Positions 35,454-45,985 are shown, numbered from the stretch's first letter. The stretch is 64,000 nt of DNA from Streptomyces mashuensis (GCF_014654785.1 NZ_BNBD01000002.1:62001-126000), one strand, 5' to 3'. The notes: generated from the sequence alone by a model not told the origin. Program-made: numbers and translations.

Positions 35454-36518
35454 TCACGCGTTGCTGGCGGCCACCCAGCGCTCCAGCACCCGGCGCGCCG
35501 CACCGGAGTCGACGGACTCGGCGGCCCGCTCCATGCCGGCGCGGATCTGCTCCGCCAGCGGGGCGTCCCCCGGCGCCAGCGCCACCAGCGCCGCCGCCGA
35601 GTTGAGCAGCACCGCGTCCCGCACCGGCCCGCGCTCCCCGGCCAGCAGCCGGCGCGCCACGTCCGCGTTGTACGAGGCGTCCGCGCCCCGCAGCGCCTCG
35701 ACGGGCACCAGGTCGACGCCCACGTCGCGCGGGTCGAAGCGCTCCTCGCGCACCTGCCCGTCGCGGACGGTCCACACCGTGGAGGGCGCGGTCGTGGTGA
35801 GCTCGTCCAGGCCGTCGTCGCCGCGGAACACCAGCGCGGAGGAGCCGCGCTCGGCCAGGACGCCGGCCAGGATGGGCGCCATGCGGGCATCGGCCACGCC
35901 GGTGGCCTGGGCCCGTACCCGCGCCGGGTTGGTCAGCGGGCCGAGCACGTTGAACGTCGTGCGGATGCCCAGCTCGCGGCGGGCGGCCGCGACGTGCCGC
36001 AGCGCGGGGTGGAACTTCACGGCGAAGCAGAAGGTGATGCCCGCCTCGTGCGCCACCTCCACCACCCGGCGCGGCGTCAGGTCGAGGTTGACGCCCAGCT
36101 TCTCCAGCACGTCCGAGGCGCCGCTGGCGGAGGAGGCGGCGCGGTTGCCGTGCTTGACGACCTTCGCGCCCGTGCCGGCCACGACGATCGACGACATGGT
36201 GGAGATGTTGACGGTCTTCGCGCCGTCGCCGCCGGTGCCCACGATGTCCACACTGGGGCCGGGCACGTCGATCAGGTTGGCGTGCGCGTACATCGCCCGG
36301 ACCAGGCCGGAGATCTCGGCCACCGTCTCGCCCTTGGCGCGCAGCGCCACGGCGAAGCCGGCGATCTGCGCGTCGGTGGCGGCCCCGCGCATGATGCGGT
36401 CCATGGCCCAGGCGGTGTCGTCCGCCGTCAGGTCCCGGCCGGCCAGGAGGGCGTCGAGGACGGCGGGCCAGGAGTGGGCCACCGTACGCTCGCCGCCTGC
36501 CGGGGTCGCAACGTTCAT
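35454..36518 (-). CDS. trpD: Anthranilate phosphoribosyltransferase
   Basis: TrpD joins anthranilate and PRPP, the second step of tryptophan synthesis. The 354-residue protein has the PRPP motif [46 protein letters not shown] and [16 protein letters not shown] stands 9 bases before the ATG. It is 25 kb from trpEG and has no leader peptide of its own that I can see, so it is probably not attenuated in the same way. It follows the qcr genes on the same strand after a terminator. Confidence 0.95.
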   Translation of the reverse strand: MNVATPAGGERTVAHSWPAVLDALLAGRDLTADDTAWAMDRIMRGAATDAQIAGFAVALRAKGETVAEISGLVRAMYAHANLIDVPGPSVDIVGTGGDGAKTVNISTMSSIVVAGTGAKVVKHGNRAASSASGASDVLEKLGVNLDLTPRRVVEVAHEAGITFCFAVKFHPALRHVAAARRELGIRTTFNVLGPLTNPARVRAQATGVADARMAPILAGVLAERGSSALVFRGDDGLDELTTTAPSTVWTVRDGQVREERFDPRDVGVDLVPVEALRGADASYNADVARRLLAGERGPVRDAVLLNSAAALVALAPGDAPLAEQIRAGMERAAESVDSGAARRVLERWVAASNA

Positions 36519-36622
36519 GGTCCACGCTCCTGGTGGTCGTCCCTGGCGGGCCGTTCGCTCGCCCGGTCGCTCGTCCGGGGGCCCGCTCCTCGGCCTCCAG
36601 CCTATCCAGCCCCGGAACGGCG

Positions 36623-36655
36623 GAGAGCCCCGTCCACCGGGTGGACGGGGCTCTC
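36623..36655 (-). terminator. Terminator of the ctaE-qcrCAB operon
   Basis: Perfect inverted repeat with 15-base arms (36623-36637, 36641-36655) 30 bases after the qcrB stop. No U-tract. Confidence 0.7.
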
Positions 36656-36684
36656 GCCGTGGCGATCAGTGATCAGCTGGGGGA

Positions 36685-38316
36685 TCAGTGGTGGCCGTGG
36701 CCGCTGGTGATCTCCTCGTACTCCTGCACGGTCGGCTTGGGGATCTGGTTCCCCTCGCCGTAGTAGCCCTTGGAGAGCTTCACGCGCAGGCGCTGGGTGG
36801 CGGACGCCTTGCGGGCCACGCCGTTCTCGTCGACCTCGGGCTCCAGCTCGAGCGGCTTGGGCTGCTCGTGGGAGGTGAGGGTGTGCAGCTGGTCCTGCGA
36901 GAGCGGCTCGTGCACCTCGATGAACTCGCCGTGCGGCAGGCGCTTGATGATGCCGGTCTCGCGACCGTGCAGCACCTTGTCCTTGTCACGGCGCTGCAGG
37001 CCGAGGCAGATGCGCTTGGTGGCGATGAAGGTCAGCACCGGCACCACGAAGAAGCCGACCCGGACGAACCAGGTGATGGCGTTGATCGACAGGTGGAAGT
37101 GGGTGGCCCACAGGTCGTTGCCACCACCGACCAGCATCACGAAGTACGCGGCGATCCACGCGGCACCGAAGGCCGTGCGGGTCGGGGCGTTGCGCGGGCG
37201 GTCCAGCAGGTGGTGCTCCCGCTTGTCGCCGGTGACCCAGGACTCGATGAACGGGTAGACCGCGATCGCGCCCAGCACCAGCGGGAAGATCACCAGCGGG
37301 ATGAACACGCCCAGGACGAACGTGTGGCCCCAGACGTTGATCTCCCAGCCCGGCATGACACGGATCAGGCCCTCGGCGAAGCCCATGTACCAGTCGGGCT
37401 GGGCGCCGGTGGACACCTGGTCCGGACGGTAGGGGCCCATCGCCCAGATCGGGTTGATCGTGGCGATGGCCGCGATGGCCGCGATGACACCGAAGACCAG
37501 GAAGAAGAAGCCTCCGGCCTTGGCCATGTAGACCGGCAGCAGCGGCATGCCGACCACGTTCTCGTTCTTCTTGCCGGGGCCGGGGAACTGCGTGTGCTTG
37601 TGGTAGAAGACCAGGATCAGGTGCGCCACCAGCAGGCCGAGCATGATGCCCGGCAGCAGCAGGACGTGGATCGAGAAGAACCGCGGCACGAAGTCCGAGC
37701 CGGGGAACTCGCCGCCGAAGAGGAACATCGAGATGTACGTGCCGACGATCGGCACGGACAGGATGGCGCCCTCCATGAAGCGGACACCGGTGCCCGACAG
37801 CAGGTCGTCCGGCAGCGAGTAACCGGTGAAGCCGGTGAACATGCCGAGGACGAACAGCAGGAAGCCGAACAGCCAGTTGACCTCACGCGGCTTGCGGAAC
37901 GCGCCGGTGAAGAACACGCGCATCATGTGCACGAACATGCCGGCCAGGAAGATCAGCGCGGCCCAGTGGTGGATCTGCCGGATGAGCAGACCACCGCGGA
38001 CGTCGAAGCTGATGTTCAGGGTCGACCGGAACGCCTCGGACATCTGCACGCCCTGGAGCGGCGTGTAGGAGCCGTGGTAGACGACCTCGTTCATGCTGGG
38101 GTGGAAGAACATCGTGAGGTACACACCCGTGAGGATGATGATCACGAAGCTGTAGAGGCAGACCTCGCCCAGCATGAAGGACCAGTGGTCCGGGAAGATC
38201 TTCCGCATGTTGGCCTTGGCCAGGCTGTAGATGCCCAGCCGGCCGTCGGCCCAGTCGGCGACCCGCTCGCCGGCGGGCGCCTTGCGGCGGTTGTCGCTTG
38301 CGCTTGCAGTGCTCAT
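36685..38316 (-). CDS. qcrB: Cytochrome bc1 complex cytochrome b subunit
   Basis: A 543-residue membrane protein of the menaquinol:cytochrome c reductase. The four haem-ligating histidines lie in IRQIHHWAALIFLAGMFVHMMR and FSIHVLLLPGIMLGLLVAHL; the quinol-site loop has GGEFPGSDFVPR. About nine membrane helices are followed by a long C-terminal tail (about 430-543) typical of actinobacteria, which lack a separate cytochrome c1. It overlaps qcrA by ATGA. Confidence 0.96.
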   Translation of the reverse strand: MSTASASDNRRKAPAGERVADWADGRLGIYSLAKANMRKIFPDHWSFMLGEVCLYSFVIIILTGVYLTMFFHPSMNEVVYHGSYTPLQGVQMSEAFRSTLNISFDVRGGLLIRQIHHWAALIFLAGMFVHMMRVFFTGAFRKPREVNWLFGFLLFVLGMFTGFTGYSLPDDLLSGTGVRFMEGAILSVPIVGTYISMFLFGGEFPGSDFVPRFFSIHVLLLPGIMLGLLVAHLILVFYHKHTQFPGPGKKNENVVGMPLLPVYMAKAGGFFFLVFGVIAAIAAIATINPIWAMGPYRPDQVSTGAQPDWYMGFAEGLIRVMPGWEINVWGHTFVLGVFIPLVIFPLVLGAIAVYPFIESWVTGDKREHHLLDRPRNAPTRTAFGAAWIAAYFVMLVGGGNDLWATHFHLSINAITWFVRVGFFVVPVLTFIATKRICLGLQRRDKDKVLHGRETGIIKRLPHGEFIEVHEPLSQDQLHTLTSHEQPKPLELEPEVDENGVARKASATQRLRVKLSKGYYGEGNQIPKPTVQEYEEITSGHGHH

Positions 38317-39365
38317 CCGCGCTCCCAGAAGGCAGGACCGACGGGCTCGCTGAAGTCGCCCATGGCCTCGAGGTAGCCCTTGTCATTGACCTTGATCCGC
38401 AGCTGCGGAAGGGCGTGGCCGGCCGGGCCGAAGATCACGCGGCCACCGTCGGAGAGGTCGAAGGTGGACTGGTGGCACGGGCAGAGCACGTGGTGCGTCT
38501 GCTGCTCGTAGAGGCTGATGGGGCAGCCGACGTGGGTGCAGATCTTGGAGTACGCGACGATGCCGTCCGCGGACCAGTCCAGGGAGCGCTTGTCCTTGAT
38601 GTTCTCCGGGCGGAGCCGGACGATCATCAGGGCCGCCTTGGCGATCTCCTGCTGGAAGTCGTGGTCCTCCTCCTTCATGCCCTCGGGCATGGCGAAGGTG
38701 AGCGAGCCGACCTGGACGTCCTCGGGACGCAGCGGCTGCATCGTGTTCTGGTTGATCAGCATCTTGCCCTCGGACCAGGCGGTCTTCCGGAGCTTGGTGC
38801 CCGGGAGCGGTCCGAGGTCGCGGAACAGCACCACGGCGGAGAGCGGCAGCAGGGCCAGCGCACCGAACATGGTGTTGCGGATCAGCTTGCGGCGGCCCAG
38901 GCCGGACTCCTCGGCACCCTGCCGGAAGTCGTCCATGACCTTGGCCTTGACCTCCGGGGAGGCCTCGATGGGGTGCCGGTCGTCGGCGACCTCCACGTCC
39001 GACATCAGGGTGCGGGCCCAGTGGACCGCGCCCGCGCCGATGCAGAACAGCGCCACGCCCAGGGTGAGGCCCAGGGCGAAGTTCAGCGCGCTGATGTGGC
39101 CGATCGGGAAGACGTAGATGTTCTTGTCGACCGGGAGGGTGACGTAGGAGGCGATGAAGCCCACCGTCGCCAGCATCGACAGGGTGAACAGCATCGCGAC
39201 GACGCGCTCGGAACGCCGCGCGGCCTGCTCGTCGATGTCCTGGATGCGGTGCTCGTGCGGGGGCAGCCCCGGGTCGGCGAACGGGTCGCCGGCGGTGGCT
39301 ACGGCACCTTCGTGCGCGCCCTGCGCGCTCGGCAGGGTCTCTTCGGGAATGTCTTGGCTACTCAT
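38313..39365 (-). CDS. qcrA: Cytochrome bc1 complex Rieske iron-sulfur subunit
   Basis: A 350-residue protein with three N-terminal membrane segments (about 75-95, 110-130 and 185-205), an actinobacterial feature, and a C-terminal Rieske domain whose [2Fe-2S] ligands are in CTHVGCPIS and CPCHQSTFD. It passes electrons from menaquinol to the haems of QcrC. The ATG at 39365 overlaps the qcrC stop by four bases. Confidence 0.96.
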   Translation of the reverse strand: MSSQDIPEETLPSAQGAHEGAVATAGDPFADPGLPPHEHRIQDIDEQAARRSERVVAMLFTLSMLATVGFIASYVTLPVDKNIYVFPIGHISALNFALGLTLGVALFCIGAGAVHWARTLMSDVEVADDRHPIEASPEVKAKVMDDFRQGAEESGLGRRKLIRNTMFGALALLPLSAVVLFRDLGPLPGTKLRKTAWSEGKMLINQNTMQPLRPEDVQVGSLTFAMPEGMKEEDHDFQQEIAKAALMIVRLRPENIKDKRSLDWSADGIVAYSKICTHVGCPISLYEQQTHHVLCPCHQSTFDLSDGGRVIFGPAGHALPQLRIKVNDKGYLEAMGDFSEPVGPAFWERG

Positions 39366-40171
39366 GACTTCTTGGCCTTTGCGGTCCGGGCGGCGACCCA
39401 GATGGCGACGGCGACCAGCGCGCCCAGACCGAAGATCCACGCGAACAGGCCCTCACTGACGGGGCCCAGCCCGCCCAGCTCGAGGCCGCCCGGGCTCTTG
39501 GTCTTGTCGCTGTTGACCTCGCCGAGGTACGCGATGATGTCCTTCTTGTTCTTCTCCGACATCGTGGTGTCGGGGAACGAAGGCATGTTCTGCGGGCCGG
39601 TCTGCATGGCCTCGTAGATGTGCTTGGGCTTCACGCCCTCGAGCGTCGGGGCGTACTTGCCGTTCGACAGCGCGCCGCCCTTGCCGGTGAAGTTGTGGCA
39701 CTGGGCGCAGTTCGTACGGAAGAGCTCCCCGCCCTTGGCGATGTCGGCACCGTCGGGGCTGTACTGGCTCTTGGAGGGGACCGCCGGGCCCGCGCCGAGC
39801 GAGGCGATGTACGCGCCGAGCTGGTCGATCTCGGCCTGCGAGTAGATCACCTTCTTGCGGGGCGCCTGCGCGCCCTGCTGCTGCAGCGGCATGCGGCCGG
39901 TGGCGACCTGGAAGTCGACGGCGGCGGCGCCCACGCCGATCAGGCTCGGCCCGTCGGAGGTGCCCTGACCGCCGGTTCCGTGGCAGCTTGCGCAGCCCAC
40001 GGAGTACAGCTTCTTGCCCTCCTCGATGGCGAGGGACTGGGCGGAGTCATCGGCCTTGGCCGTGTCCGCCGGCGCGAACGCGGCGTACAGCCCCCCAGTT
40101 ACCGCCAGCGCGAAGAGTAGGACGACGACCGCCGCCAGCGGATGGCGTCGTCGTGCGGAGAGCTTTTTCAC
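39362..40171 (-). CDS. qcrC: Diheme cytochrome c subunit QcrC
   Basis: A 269-residue membrane-anchored cytochrome with two haem motifs, CASCHG and CAQCHN, one per cytochrome c fold. An N-terminal anchor (13-35) and a C-terminal helix (about 245-262) hold it on the outer face. In actinobacteria it takes electrons directly to cytochrome aa3 within a III2-IV2 supercomplex, with no soluble cytochrome c. The start is a GTG (VKKLSARRR). Confidence 0.96.
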   Translation of the reverse strand: MKKLSARRRHPLAAVVVLLFALAVTGGLYAAFAPADTAKADDSAQSLAIEEGKKLYSVGCASCHGTGGQGTSDGPSLIGVGAAAVDFQVATGRMPLQQQGAQAPRKKVIYSQAEIDQLGAYIASLGAGPAVPSKSQYSPDGADIAKGGELFRTNCAQCHNFTGKGGALSNGKYAPTLEGVKPKHIYEAMQTGPQNMPSFPDTTMSEKNKKDIIAYLGEVNSDKTKSPGGLELGGLGPVSEGLFAWIFGLGALVAVAIWVAARTAKAKKS

Positions 40172-40239
40172 GGATTACCCCGGTGTCAGGATCTTCTGCG
40201 TCGATGCTGGACTGATGGTCCGGTGCGGGACAGGACCGA

Positions 40240-40860
40240 TTACTTGATCAAGTAGATCGTGGCGAAGAGGCCGATCCAGACCACGTCGACGAAGTGCCAG
40301 TAGTAGGACACGACGATGGCCGCCGTCGCCTGGTGGTGGGTGAACCTCTTGGCCGCGTACGTCCTGCCCAGGACCAGCAGGAAGGCGATGAGACCGCCCG
40401 TCACGTGCAGGCCGTGGAAGCCGGTCGTCAGGTAGAACACCGAGCCGTAGGGGTCCGAGGAGAGGGACAGGCCCTCTTCCTTCACGAGGTCGGTGTATTC
40501 GAAGACCTGGCCGCCGATGAAGATGGCACCCATGATGAAGGTGATCACGAACCAGGTGCGCAGCTTCTTCACGTCGCCGCGCTCGGCGGCGAACACGCCG
40601 AGCTGGCAGGTGAGGGAGGAGAGCACCAGGATCGTGGTGTTGGTGGCCGAGAACGGAAGGTTCAGCGCGGACGCCATTTCCTTCCAGTGGTCGGCACCGG
40701 TCACCGATCGCAGGGTGAAGTACATCGCGAAGAGGGCCGCGAAGAACATCAGCTCGGAACTCAGCCAGATGATGGTTCCGACGCTGGTGAGGTTCGGTCG
40801 ATTGACCGACGGGTGCGCGTGCCCGGTATCTGTTGCTGTTGCTGTCGCCACGACCGACAT
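40240..40860 (-). CDS. ctaE: Cytochrome c oxidase subunit III
   Basis: A 206-residue membrane protein with five helices; [19 protein letters not shown] and [13 protein letters not shown] are the family marks and the carboxyl end is [14 protein letters not shown]. It is the first gene of ctaE-qcrC-qcrA-qcrB. The start is not certain: the ATG at 40860 is conserved in my memory of homologues, but CATAAT covering this ATG lies 7 bases before a GTG three codons inside, which would suit a leaderless start. A 21-base palindrome covers the same place. Confidence 0.93.
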   Translation of the reverse strand: MSVVATATATDTGHAHPSVNRPNLTSVGTIIWLSSELMFFAALFAMYFTLRSVTGADHWKEMASALNLPFSATNTTILVLSSLTCQLGVFAAERGDVKKLRTWFVITFIMGAIFIGGQVFEYTDLVKEEGLSLSSDPYGSVFYLTTGFHGLHVTGGLIAFLLVLGRTYAAKRFTHHQATAAIVVSYYWHFVDVVWIGLFATIYLIK

Positions 40861-40871
40861 TATGTCGGTCG
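40851..40871. promoter_or_regulatory. Palindrome over the ctaE start codon
   Basis: CGACCGACAT-T-ATGTCGGTCG, perfect 10-base arms around one base, exactly covering the start codon of ctaE and a possible -10. It could be a protein operator or an RNA hairpin hiding the start. Confidence 0.7.
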
Positions 40872-41084
40872 CTTATCTCGCGCTCACTCCGGGGGGTGCC
40901 GTTCGGTGTGTCAAGCCCGTGTGCGCTGCCCGGACGGCGGAGTGCCCGCGTCCCCCGAAGGAGGGAAGGGCCGCCGGGCCGGGGCGCGGGGGCCTGCGGG
41001 ACCCTCCTCCGGGGCAGTACTGCGGGAGTAGCATCCGGCCCACGAACCACCCGGATCACCCGTACGCACAAGCCTGGAGGAACG

Positions 41085-41501
41085 ATGCAGCCGACCGCCA
41101 CGGTGCTGGTGTACAGCGACAACGCGCACACGCGCGAACAGGTGCGGCTGGCGGGCGGGCGGCGGCCGGCGCCGGACGCGCCCGCCGTGGAGTACGTGGA
41201 GTGCGCGACGCTCCCCGCGGTGCTGCGGACCCTGCAGGAGCGCCGGGTGGACGTGTGCGTGCTGGACGGCGAGACGTCGCCCGCGGGCGGCATGGGGGTG
41301 TGCCGGCAGCTGAAGGACGAGGTGTTCCAATGCCCGCCCGTGCTGCTGCTCATCGGCCGCCCGCAGGACGCCTGGCTGGCCACCTGGAGCCGTGCGGACG
41401 CCGCCGTGACGCATCCGGTCGACCCGGTGGCCCTGGCCGGTGCGCTGGCCGGTCTGCTGCGCGCGGCGGACGACCCGCGGCCGGCCGCCCAGGGCGCCTG
41501 A
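41085..41501 (+). CDS. Degenerate receiver-domain protein
   Basis: A 138-residue single-domain protein. It looks like a CheY-type fold: VLVYSDNAH (one acidic residue instead of two), VDVCVLDGETSPAG (Asp at the phospho-acceptor place) and AVTHPVDPVALAGAL, where the usual Lys before Pro is His. There is no output domain. GGAGG lies 5 bases before the ATG. It is transcribed divergently from ctaE and towards the L,D-transpeptidase. Phosphorylation is doubtful. Confidence 0.7.
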   Translation: MQPTATVLVYSDNAHTREQVRLAGGRRPAPDAPAVEYVECATLPAVLRTLQERRVDVCVLDGETSPAGGMGVCRQLKDEVFQCPPVLLLIGRPQDAWLATWSRADAAVTHPVDPVALAGALAGLLRAADDPRPAAQGA

Positions 41502-41523
41502 ACGCCGCCGGGGCGGGCGCGGT

Positions 41524-42774
41524 TCAGAGGCGGGGGCGGAGCCGGGCGGTGTCCGCGGGGCCGGTGCCCTCGCGCTTGCCGGCCGCCAGGGCGCTGCCCT
41601 CGCGCCACTGCTCCCAGGACATGTTCCAGTCGCCGAAGCCGTTGTCGAACGGCGTCATGGTGGCGCCGGCGCTGCCCACGACCTTGACAATGTCGCCCAC
41701 CCGGACGTTGTCGAAGAACCACTTGGCGTTGGCGGTGCTCATGCCCGTGCAGCCGTGGCTGACGTTCTCCCAGCCCTGCGACCCCTCCGACCAGGGGGCG
41801 GCGTGCACGTACTCGCCGCTCCAGGTCACGCGGGTGGCCCAGTAGACCGGCAGGTCGTAGGCGTCGGAGCTGCCCTCGGCGATGCCGATGCTGGTGCCGC
41901 GCATCCGGACGAACGCCTCCTGGCCCAGCACCACCTTGATGCCGTTGCGCGTGGCGAAGCCGGGCTTGCCGGTCGTCACGGGGATGGAGCGGACGGCCTC
42001 GCCGTTCTTGAACACCGTCATGGAGTGGGCGCCGGCGTCGGTGACGGCCTCCACGCGGTCGCCGATGGTGAGCCGTACGGGCCGGGACGGGCCGCCGTAG
42101 AGGCCGCCGGCCACCTTGATGCCCTCCAGGTTGGCGTGCACGTCCACGACGGTGTGCGCGGGCCAGTACTCCTTCGGCCGGTAGTGCAGGGTGCGGTTGT
42201 CCACCCAGTGCCAGGCGCCCTGGACGGCCGGGGCCGCGTCGACCCGCAGGGTGCGCTCGACGACGGCGCGCGCGGCCGGGTCCTGGACGGGCTCGCTGAG
42301 CTCCGCGGTGACGGGCTGCCCGACCCCGTAGGTGCCGCTCTTGGGCCCGAAGGCGACCCGCAGCAGCCGGTCGGCGGGGCTGGTGTCGAAGCCCGCCGTC
42401 CGGCGGCCCTGGGCGCCGTCCTCGTCCTCGGTGCTCACCCGCACGGTGTAGTGGGCGCCGGCGGACAGGGCCCCGGTGCTGTGCCAGCGGGAGCCGTCGG
42501 GGGCCAGCTCGCCCTTGATGAAGCGCCCGGCGGCGTCCGTCATGGTGACGTCGGTGATCTGCTCGCCGCCCCGGGCCGTCACCTCCACGGGCTTGCTCGG
42601 GTCGGCCTTGTGGCCCTGCTGGACGTTCAGCCCCACCTGGCCGGCGGCGTCGTAGGGCCGGTCGGCCAGCGGGTTGTCCGAGCCGCCGCACGCGGTGGCC
42701 CCCAGCAGCAGGGAGGCCAGCGGCAGGGCGTGGAGCAGCGCCCTGCGGCGTCGTGGTGAGTGACTCATGGTCAT
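41524..42774 (-). CDS. Lipoprotein L,D-transpeptidase
   Basis: A 416-residue cell-wall enzyme that makes 3-3 cross-links. It has a lipoprotein signal (SLLLGATAC), two Ig-like domains (about 45-235) and a YkuD catalytic domain (about 240-365) with the active cysteine in SHGCTGMS and the histidine in EYVHAAPW. Two ATGs are possible; the second (42768) lies 6 bases after TACCGT and would suit a leaderless message. It sits between the two cytochrome oxidase gene groups without an obvious functional tie. Confidence 0.92.
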   Translation of the reverse strand: MTMSHSPRRRRALLHALPLASLLLGATACGGSDNPLADRPYDAAGQVGLNVQQGHKADPSKPVEVTARGGEQITDVTMTDAAGRFIKGELAPDGSRWHSTGALSAGAHYTVRVSTEDEDGAQGRRTAGFDTSPADRLLRVAFGPKSGTYGVGQPVTAELSEPVQDPAARAVVERTLRVDAAPAVQGAWHWVDNRTLHYRPKEYWPAHTVVDVHANLEGIKVAGGLYGGPSRPVRLTIGDRVEAVTDAGAHSMTVFKNGEAVRSIPVTTGKPGFATRNGIKVVLGQEAFVRMRGTSIGIAEGSSDAYDLPVYWATRVTWSGEYVHAAPWSEGSQGWENVSHGCTGMSTANAKWFFDNVRVGDIVKVVGSAGATMTPFDNGFGDWNMSWEQWREGSALAAGKREGTGPADTARLRPRL

Positions 42775-42836
42775 ACGGTAGGAAAAATCAGCCCGTACGG
42801 CCCGTGCTGCGCCTGCAAACGGGTGGCCGTACGGCG

Positions 42837-42870
42837 ACGGGCCCCGCGCACCGGAGTGCGCGGGGCCCGT
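42837..42870 (-). terminator. Terminator of ctaC-ctaD-ctaF
   Basis: Perfect inverted repeat, 15-base arms (42837-42851, 42856-42870), 18 bases after the ctaF stop. No U-tract. Confidence 0.7.
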
Positions 42871-42888
42871 ACTGCTCTGCTGCGGGTC

Positions 42889-43287
42889 CTACTGGTTCTG
42901 GTTCTCGCCGCGGTAGAACTCGAACACCCAGCCGAAGAGGCCGACCAGGATGATCGGTGCCGAGAAGTACATGAGCCACCAGCCGAAGCAGATGCTCATG
43001 AAGGCGAGGGCACCACCGACGGCCAGGGACAGCGGCTGCCAGCTGTGCGGGGCGAAGAAGCCCAGCTCACCGGCCTCGTCCGCGATGTCCGCGTTCTTGT
43101 CGTCCTGGGCACCGGCGTCCACGCGGCGCGCGGTGAACGCCAGGTAGTAGCCGACCATGACGCACAGGCCGAAGGCCATGAAGAGGGCGGTCGTACCGGC
43201 CGCCTCCTTCGACCACACGCCGTAGACGACCGCCATGGCGAGGATGAAGACGGAGAGCCAGATGAACATCCGGCCTTGGATCTTCAC
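42889..43287 (-). CDS. ctaF: Cytochrome c oxidase subunit IV, actinobacterial type
   Basis: A 132-residue membrane protein with four hydrophobic helices in two pairs, VFEFYRGE near the end. This subunit is specific to actinobacterial aa3 oxidases and is needed for the active complex. Its GTG start overlaps the ctaD stop (GTGA). Confidence 0.95.
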   Translation of the reverse strand: MKIQGRMFIWLSVFILAMAVVYGVWSKEAAGTTALFMAFGLCVMVGYYLAFTARRVDAGAQDDKNADIADEAGELGFFAPHSWQPLSLAVGGALAFMSICFGWWLMYFSAPIILVGLFGWVFEFYRGENQNQ

Positions 43288-45017
43288 TTGCCGGCCTCCT
43301 TACCACCCGCGAGGGCCTTGTCACCGGTGCCGGCGAGGTTCTCCTCCAGCTCCAGCGCCGCGATCTCCGGGTGGTGCAGGTCGAACGCCGGGGATTCGGA
43401 ACGGATCCGGGGCAGGGTGAGGAAGTTGTGCCGCGGCGGCGGGCAGGACGTCGCCCACTCGAGCGAACGGCCGTAGCCCCACGGGTCGTCGACCTCGACC
43501 TTCTTGCCGTACTTGGCGGTCTTCCAGACGTTGTAGAAGAACGGCAGGATCGACAGGCCCAGCAGGAACGAGGCGATGGTCGAGATGGTGTTCAGCGTGG
43601 TGAAGCCGTCGGCGGCCAGGTAGTCCGCGTAGCGGCGGGGCATGCCCTCGGCGCCCAGCCAGTGCTGCACCAGGAACGTGCCGTGGAAGCCCACGAACAG
43701 CGTCCAGAAGGTGATCTTGCCGAGCCGCTCGTCCAGCATCTTGCCGGTGAACTTCGGCCACCAGAAGTGGAAGCCGGAGAACATCGCGAAGACCACGGTG
43801 CCGAAGATGACGTAGTGGAAGTGGGCCACCACGAAGTACGAGTCGGACACGTGGAAGTCCATCGGCGGCGAGGCCAGGATGACGCCGGTCAGACCACCGA
43901 AGGTGAAGGTGATCAGGAAGCCGACGGCCCACAGCATCGGGGTCTCGAAGGACAGCGAGCCCTTCCACATGGTGCCGATCCAGTTGAAGAACTTCACACC
44001 GGTCGGGACCGCGATCAGGAAGGTCATGAAGGAGAAGAACGGCAGCAGCACACCGCCGGTGACGTACATGTGGTGCGCCCACACCGTCACGGACAGACCC
44101 GCGATCGAGATCGTGGCCGCGATCAGGCCCCAGTAGCCGAACATCGGCTTACGGGAGAAGACCGGGATGACCTCGGAGATGATGCCGAAGAACGGCAGCG
44201 CGATGATGTACACCTCGGGGTGGCCGAAGAACCAGAAGAGGTGCTGCCAGAGCAACGCTCCGCCGTTGGCCGCGTCGAAGACGTGGGCCCCGAACTTGCG
44301 GTCCGCCTCCAGGGCGAACAGCGCGGCGGCCAGCACCGGGAAGGCCAGCAGGACCAGCACACCGGTCAGCAGCACGTTCCAGGTGAAGATCGGCATGCGG
44401 AACATCGTCATGCCCGGGGCGCGCATGCAGATGATCGTGGTGATGAAGTTGACCGAACCGAGGATCGTGCCGAAGCCGGAGAAGGCCAGACCCATGATCC
44501 ACATGTCGGCACCCACACCCGGCGAGCGGACCGCGTCCGACAGCGGGGAGTACGCGAACCAGCCGAAGTCGGCCGCGCCCTGCGGGGTGAGGAAGCCGGC
44601 CACCGCGATGAGCGAGCCGAAGAGGTACAGCCAGTAGGCGAACATGTTCAGCCGCGGGAACGCCACGTCGGGCGCGCCGATCTGCAGCGGCATGATCCAG
44701 TTCGCGAAACCGGCGAACAGCGGCGTCGCGAACATCAGCAGCATGATCGTGCCGTGCATCGTGAACGCCTGGTTGAACTGCTCGTTCGACATGATCTGCG
44801 TGCCGGGACGGGCCAGCTCGGCGCGCATGAGGAGCGCCATGAGGCCGCCGATGCAGAAGAACGCGAACGACGTGGCCAGGTAGAGCGTGCCGATCGTCTT
44901 GTGGTCGGTGGTGGTGAGCCACTTGACGACCTGACTGCCGGGTTGCTTCTGGCGTACGGGCGGTGCTGCCGTGGCCGTTGCGGCGGCGGCACCCTGGGGT
45001 TCGTTGAGGATGCTCAC
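43284..45017 (-). CDS. ctaD: Cytochrome c oxidase subunit I
   Basis: A 577-residue catalytic subunit with twelve helices holding haem a, haem a3 and CuB. Key pieces: [13 protein letters not shown] (haem a His), [15 protein letters not shown] (CuB His and the Tyr cross-link), WAHHMYVTG (CuB HH) and [11 protein letters not shown] (haem a3 and a His). The GTG at 45017 overlaps the ctaC stop. Confidence 0.97.
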   Translation of the reverse strand: MSILNEPQGAAAATATAAPPVRQKQPGSQVVKWLTTTDHKTIGTLYLATSFAFFCIGGLMALLMRAELARPGTQIMSNEQFNQAFTMHGTIMLLMFATPLFAGFANWIMPLQIGAPDVAFPRLNMFAYWLYLFGSLIAVAGFLTPQGAADFGWFAYSPLSDAVRSPGVGADMWIMGLAFSGFGTILGSVNFITTIICMRAPGMTMFRMPIFTWNVLLTGVLVLLAFPVLAAALFALEADRKFGAHVFDAANGGALLWQHLFWFFGHPEVYIIALPFFGIISEVIPVFSRKPMFGYWGLIAATISIAGLSVTVWAHHMYVTGGVLLPFFSFMTFLIAVPTGVKFFNWIGTMWKGSLSFETPMLWAVGFLITFTFGGLTGVILASPPMDFHVSDSYFVVAHFHYVIFGTVVFAMFSGFHFWWPKFTGKMLDERLGKITFWTLFVGFHGTFLVQHWLGAEGMPRRYADYLAADGFTTLNTISTIASFLLGLSILPFFYNVWKTAKYGKKVEVDDPWGYGRSLEWATSCPPPRHNFLTLPRIRSESPAFDLHHPEIAALELEENLAGTGDKALAGGKEAGK

Positions 45018-45985
45018 TTGTTCTTGGTCTCCGCGTTCTTCGCGTGATCCGTCTGCGCGATGCCCGCCGGCTGGTAACCGGTCTGACCCTTGTCCGCCAG
45101 CTCCTTCAGGTGCGCCCGGTACCGCTCGGGAGAGACGACCTTGACGTTGAAGAGCATCCGGGAGTGGTCCTGGCCGCAGAGCTCGGCGCACTTGCCCAGG
45201 AAGGTGCCCTCCTGGTTCGGGGTCACCGTGAAGCTGTTGGTGTGGCCGGGGATGACGTCCTGCTTCATCAGGAACGGCACGACCCAGAAGGAGTGGATGA
45301 CGTCCCGGGAGGTCAGGACGAACTGCACCGTCTCGCCCTTGGGCAGCCACAGCGTCGGGCCGGGGTTGCCGGTCTGCGGGTTGCGGTCACCCGGGACGCC
45401 GACCTCGTAGACGCCCTCGGCACCGGCCGGGGCCTTGGTGAGGAAGCGGTCCGGGATCGCGGCCAGGTCCTTGTTCTCGCGGAGCGGCTTGGCCGGGGTG
45501 GCCGCGTTGCCGTCGACGTTCTCCATGTAGTTGAACGCCCAGCTCCACTGGAAGCCGACCACGTTCACGACGTGCTGCGGCTTGTCAGGGTTGGCCAGAA
45601 GCTTGTTCTCATCACGCGCGGTGAAGTAGAAGAGCACCGACACGATGAGGATCGGGACCACGGTGTACAGCGCCTCGATGGGCATGTTGTACCGGGTCTG
45701 CGTGGGAATCTCCACCTTCGACCTGCTGCGCCGGTGGAAGATGACGCTCCAGATGATCAGGCCCCACACCAGGACGCCGATCGCCAGAGCGGCGGCCCAG
45801 GAGCCCTGCCAGAGGGAGAGGATCCGCGGCGCCTCTTCCGTGACGGGAGTGGGCATACCGAGGCGGGGGAAGTCCTTGTATGTACAACCGGTTGCGGTCG
45901 TCAGGACAGCGCCCGCGGCCAGCGCCTGCAGCAGCTTCCGCCGCACCGGGCGCCGCGACGAGCGGTCGGAGCCGTTGGGACTCAC
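45014..45985 (-). CDS. ctaC: Cytochrome c oxidase subunit II
   Basis: A 323-residue lipoprotein (lipobox ending ATGC near 34) with two membrane helices and a CuA domain. CuA ligands are in [12 protein letters not shown] and in the upstream [11 protein letters not shown]. It takes electrons from QcrC. A leader of about 100 bases with an inverted repeat (46065-46093) precedes it. It opens the ctaC-ctaD-ctaF operon. Confidence 0.96.
   Translation of the reverse strand: MSPNGSDRSSRRPVRRKLLQALAAGAVLTTATGCTYKDFPRLGMPTPVTEEAPRILSLWQGSWAAALAIGVLVWGLIIWSVIFHRRSRSKVEIPTQTRYNMPIEALYTVVPILIVSVLFYFTARDENKLLANPDKPQHVVNVVGFQWSWAFNYMENVDGNAATPAKPLRENKDLAAIPDRFLTKAPAGAEGVYEVGVPGDRNPQTGNPGPTLWLPKGETVQFVLTSRDVIHSFWVVPFLMKQDVIPGHTNSFTVTPNQEGTFLGKCAELCGQDHSRMLFNVKVVSPERYRAHLKELADKGQTGYQPAGIAQTDHAKNAETKNK

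Noticed and set aside
36685..45985. Respiratory gene group as horizontally acquired
   Set aside because: Composition matches the surroundings and subunit types (diheme QcrC, CtaF) are the actinobacterial ones.
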